A stretch of 64,000 bases of DNA from Thalassocella blandensis (GTDB lineage Bacteria; Pseudomonadota; Gammaproteobacteria; Pseudomonadales; Cellvibrionaceae), in contig CABFPG010000002.1 of NCBI GenBank assembly GCA_902141825.1, positions 1 to 64,000 of the forward strand, read 5' to 3'. The notes beneath the pieces are model-generated. The model was not told where the DNA came from. It was given only the letters and a program-made list of their open reading frames with translations, and did not search any database. The position numbers and the translations under genes were made by a program. Of the stretch, positions 62,271-64,000 are shown piece by piece. Positions within the stretch are counted from its first letter, which is position 1. Every line of letters begins with the position of its first letter.

Positions 62271-62618
62271 AATCTACATTAAAGATGTCATACACAGCAG
62301 TCATAGTTTTGCTTTTTTGAAATATCAACTCCTTCGTTTTATCGATGTAACAACTCACATGAGGGTAGGGCGGAGCAATGTGGCGTGCTCAGCCAAACAC
62401 AATGACGTCTTATTTTTCTTGTACATATATTTACAATAAGATATTTCACCAACACCTGGCAAAGTGATAAAAAGCATCTTGGCTAAAATCAACATGATAA
62501 AAGCAGCGCGGTAAACATTAAATCTAGATTCAACATTTAATAAGTTTGGCTCACCGAGATTTTACATGCTGCATGTACTTCGGTCTGCGTTAACGTCGAT
62601 TTGCTTCAAGGAGATAAA
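62271..62618. other. Intergenic region
   Basis: About 350 bp. Nothing recognised apart from the ribosome site AAGGAG ahead of the lipoprotein gene. Confidence 0.35.
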
Positions 62619-63008
62619 ATGAAAAAGATAAAGGTATCAATACTCACTGTTCTGTTAGCGGGCTGCGGAGGAGAATCAACAAATGAGAGTCCCGAAGAAT
62701 TCGCTAAAAAGGGTGTCGTTGAAAATGAATGGGTTTTTATTAGCGACAGCTCTGTCCAGTGTGGATACGAAGGAGAATCTCCAGAGGAAACGCAAAAATT
62801 GCTGCTTGAGGCTGGAATAGATGTTCTCGAATCAACCTGCGGGCATCGCACCGAAGCCGTTCCTGCTGTTTGCGGAGGCGTGACAACTCAAATTAACCTT
62901 CACAGCATTCGTACAGAGAATGTTATTGATGCAAATAACCTGGGGTTTACTTCGGTATCAGATCTGGAAAATAGTATTGACGACGGCTATCTAATTGTTG
63001 ATTGTTAG
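62619..63008 (+). CDS. Small lipoprotein, unknown function
   Basis: A 129-aa lipoprotein, ATG 62619 with AAGGAGATAAA directly upstream. The signal MKKIKVSILTVLLAGC gives lipidation at Cys16. The mature part has four more Cys (SSVQCGYEGE, LESTCGHRTEAVPAVCGGVT, YLIVDC) and an N-terminal acidic linker. It is the last gene of the accessory series; the domain resembles small periplasmic proteins with an internal disulphide pair. Not named. Confidence 0.75.
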   Translation: MKKIKVSILTVLLAGCGGESTNESPEEFAKKGVVENEWVFISDSSVQCGYEGESPEETQKLLLEAGIDVLESTCGHRTEAVPAVCGGVTTQINLHSIRTENVIDANNLGFTSVSDLENSIDDGYLIVDC

Positions 63009-63395
63009 AAAAAGAGTTATTGAGCTGCCATAGGACAGTTAAATATCATTTTCACCTATAAAAGTCATGATTTTTCAACTTAACCGCTAACACTAACTCG
63101 CCAAACAAGGCCTGGGATTTAGACACCAACTACGAAACTGTCCTGTTATTTGACCTACGTAGAGACTAAATCCCCTCAAAATATAAATACACGACACTCA
63201 CATTACAGCGAGGCCCAAAAGTAAAACTCGTTGTCACCTCCAATCAGATTTGAACTTAAGCAGTCTACTATTTATCCCCACTAATATTCGCGCACAGTAC
63301 TGGATAAATATTCAGCTTTAGAATATTGCAGGCAGGCATTAAAGTAAGCGTCCAGATTACCTTCGTTCTATTTTTAGTGTTTTAAGGTTTAGTAG
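63009..63395. other. Intergenic region before pbpG-like gene
   Basis: About 390 bp. A 9-bp inverted repeat (AGGACAGTT at 63032-63040, AACTGTCCT at 63136-63144) spans about 95 bp. It might be the border of a small mobile or cassette-type element. Confidence 0.4.
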
Positions 63396-64000
63396 ATGTT
63401 CCGTGTTACCGTTTTCGGTGTTTTTCTTTTCTTTGTTTTATTTATTTCCCAGCCTGCTGTTCAGGCAACCACTTTAAATCCCGACAATTTGCAGCTTGCG
63501 TCAGTACACGCTGCGGTTGCTTACGCTGATGATGTTGAAGCGGGGCTGGTGTTTGGGAAAAATGCGGATCGTCAGGTGCCCATTGCATCGGTCACAAAAT
63601 TAATGACGGCGTTGGTGGTAATAGAATCTGGCCAGTCGCTTGACGACTGGCTAGAATTCAAACAACGGCACATCCCAGCGGCGGCCAACGCGTATACACG
63701 TATTCGTGTTGGATCTGAACTCAAGCGTGGTGACATGCTGCGTATAGCTTTGATGTCCTCAGAAAACTTTGCTGCTTATACGCTCGCCGTTCATCATCCA
63801 GGGGGCTATGATGCATTCGTAGCGGCGATGAATGCTAAAGCCCAGTCACTCGGTATGCTGAATACCCAATTTGTCGATCCAACGGGCTTATCTGTGAACA
63901 ATCAATCTTCAGCGGCGGATCTCGTAAAACTCGTGATTGCTGCCAGCAAGCACCCAACAATCACCGAGTATTCCACCACGGGTTATTTTCAAGCGCAATT
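63396..64000 (+). CDS. D-alanyl-D-alanine endopeptidase (PbpG-type), 5' part
   Basis: The first 201 codons of a low-molecular-weight penicillin-binding protein; it runs off the window. Signal peptide FLFFVLFISQPAVQA. The nucleophile is Ser65 in SVTK (S-x-x-K); SSENFA at Ser122-Asn124 is the second motif. Conserved PbpG/DacA-type flanks (VPIASVTKLMTALVVIESGQ, LMSSENFAAYTLA). The K-T/S-G motif is beyond the edge. The enzyme trims peptide cross-links in the periplasm. Confidence 0.92.
   Translation, partial: MFRVTVFGVFLFFVLFISQPAVQATTLNPDNLQLASVHAAVAYADDVEAGLVFGKNADRQVPIASVTKLMTALVVIESGQSLDDWLEFKQRHIPAAANAYTRIRVGSELKRGDMLRIALMSSENFAAYTLAVHHPGGYDAFVAAMNAKAQSLGMLNTQFVDPTGLSVNNQSSAADLVKLVIAASKHPTITEYSTTGYFQAQ

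Noticed and set aside
63032-63144. 9-bp inverted repeat as an insertion sequence or MITE
   Set aside because: No target duplication and no second copy in the window; kept only as a note.

Overview
The window is chromosomal DNA from a marine-type Gammaproteobacterium. The best guess is a polysaccharide-degrading Cellvibrionales-like bacterium; this is inferred from the gene families, because there is no rRNA or other phylogenetic marker here. Supporting genes are an ExoP-type GH3 lipoprotein glucosidase, two TonB-dependent receptors, an OMPLA phospholipase, an LpxO-like lipid A hydroxylase, an EfpL/YeiP factor and an AbgT transporter. No tRNA, rRNA or CRISPR array was found.

Layout. 1-840: end of an IS3-family element inserted in an AraC-type regulator. 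900-4060: sugar/acyl O-acetylation genes and a DeoR regulator, with an 11-bp tandem repeat. 4650-9860: GH3 glucosidase, a MerR/hydrolase divergent pair with a classic MerR-type promoter, and an aspartoacylase-family amidohydrolase. 9930-13020: two TetR modules, each facing a divergent enzyme gene across palindromic operators. 13200-17560: an OmpR-type two-component system, a MipA/OmpV porin-like protein and an exported FAH-fold enzyme. The last two genes share an identical promoter architecture (CGACAT-N5-CGACAT-N8-TATNNT). 17900-20850: envelope lipid enzymes (LpxO-like, PldA). 20980-26300: a Fur-box-linked iron/TonB receptor operon with a divergent AraC regulator.

26400-29760 is an Ada adaptive-response locus. 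It holds Ada with a degenerate second zinc Cys pair, two PF09859-type oxygenases (one lacking the iron-ligand Asp), a free-standing Ada-type zinc-domain protein and a truncated ChaC. It is driven by two promoters sharing a 16-bp box at identical spacing from the -10. 29900-34420: a TetR-controlled dienoyl-CoA-isomerase-like, flavin-dehydrogenase and ferredoxin-reductase operon. 34470-38860: TonB receptor, response regulator and histidine kinase in one operon. 39140-41820: EfpL and a secreted protein with a beta/gamma-crystallin domain. 42560-48620: a Crp-like regulator, a secreted Cys-repeat protein, two transglutaminases and a PtsI-like Enzyme I. 49000-51250: a cold-shock protein, a tiny downstream gene and an AbgT transporter. 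52460-56670: an ECF sigma factor with an adjoining TPR Ser/Thr kinase, then a secreted Cys-rich protein.

57200-63000 is accessory DNA. It is a one-directional series of small unrelated genes (HD hydrolase, GT51 domain, GNAT, NTF2-like, lipoprotein) with a few attC-like core sites and a decayed second copy of the IS3 element. It looks like remnants of an integron cassette region, though this is not proven. The window ends inside a PbpG-type D-Ala-D-Ala endopeptidase gene.
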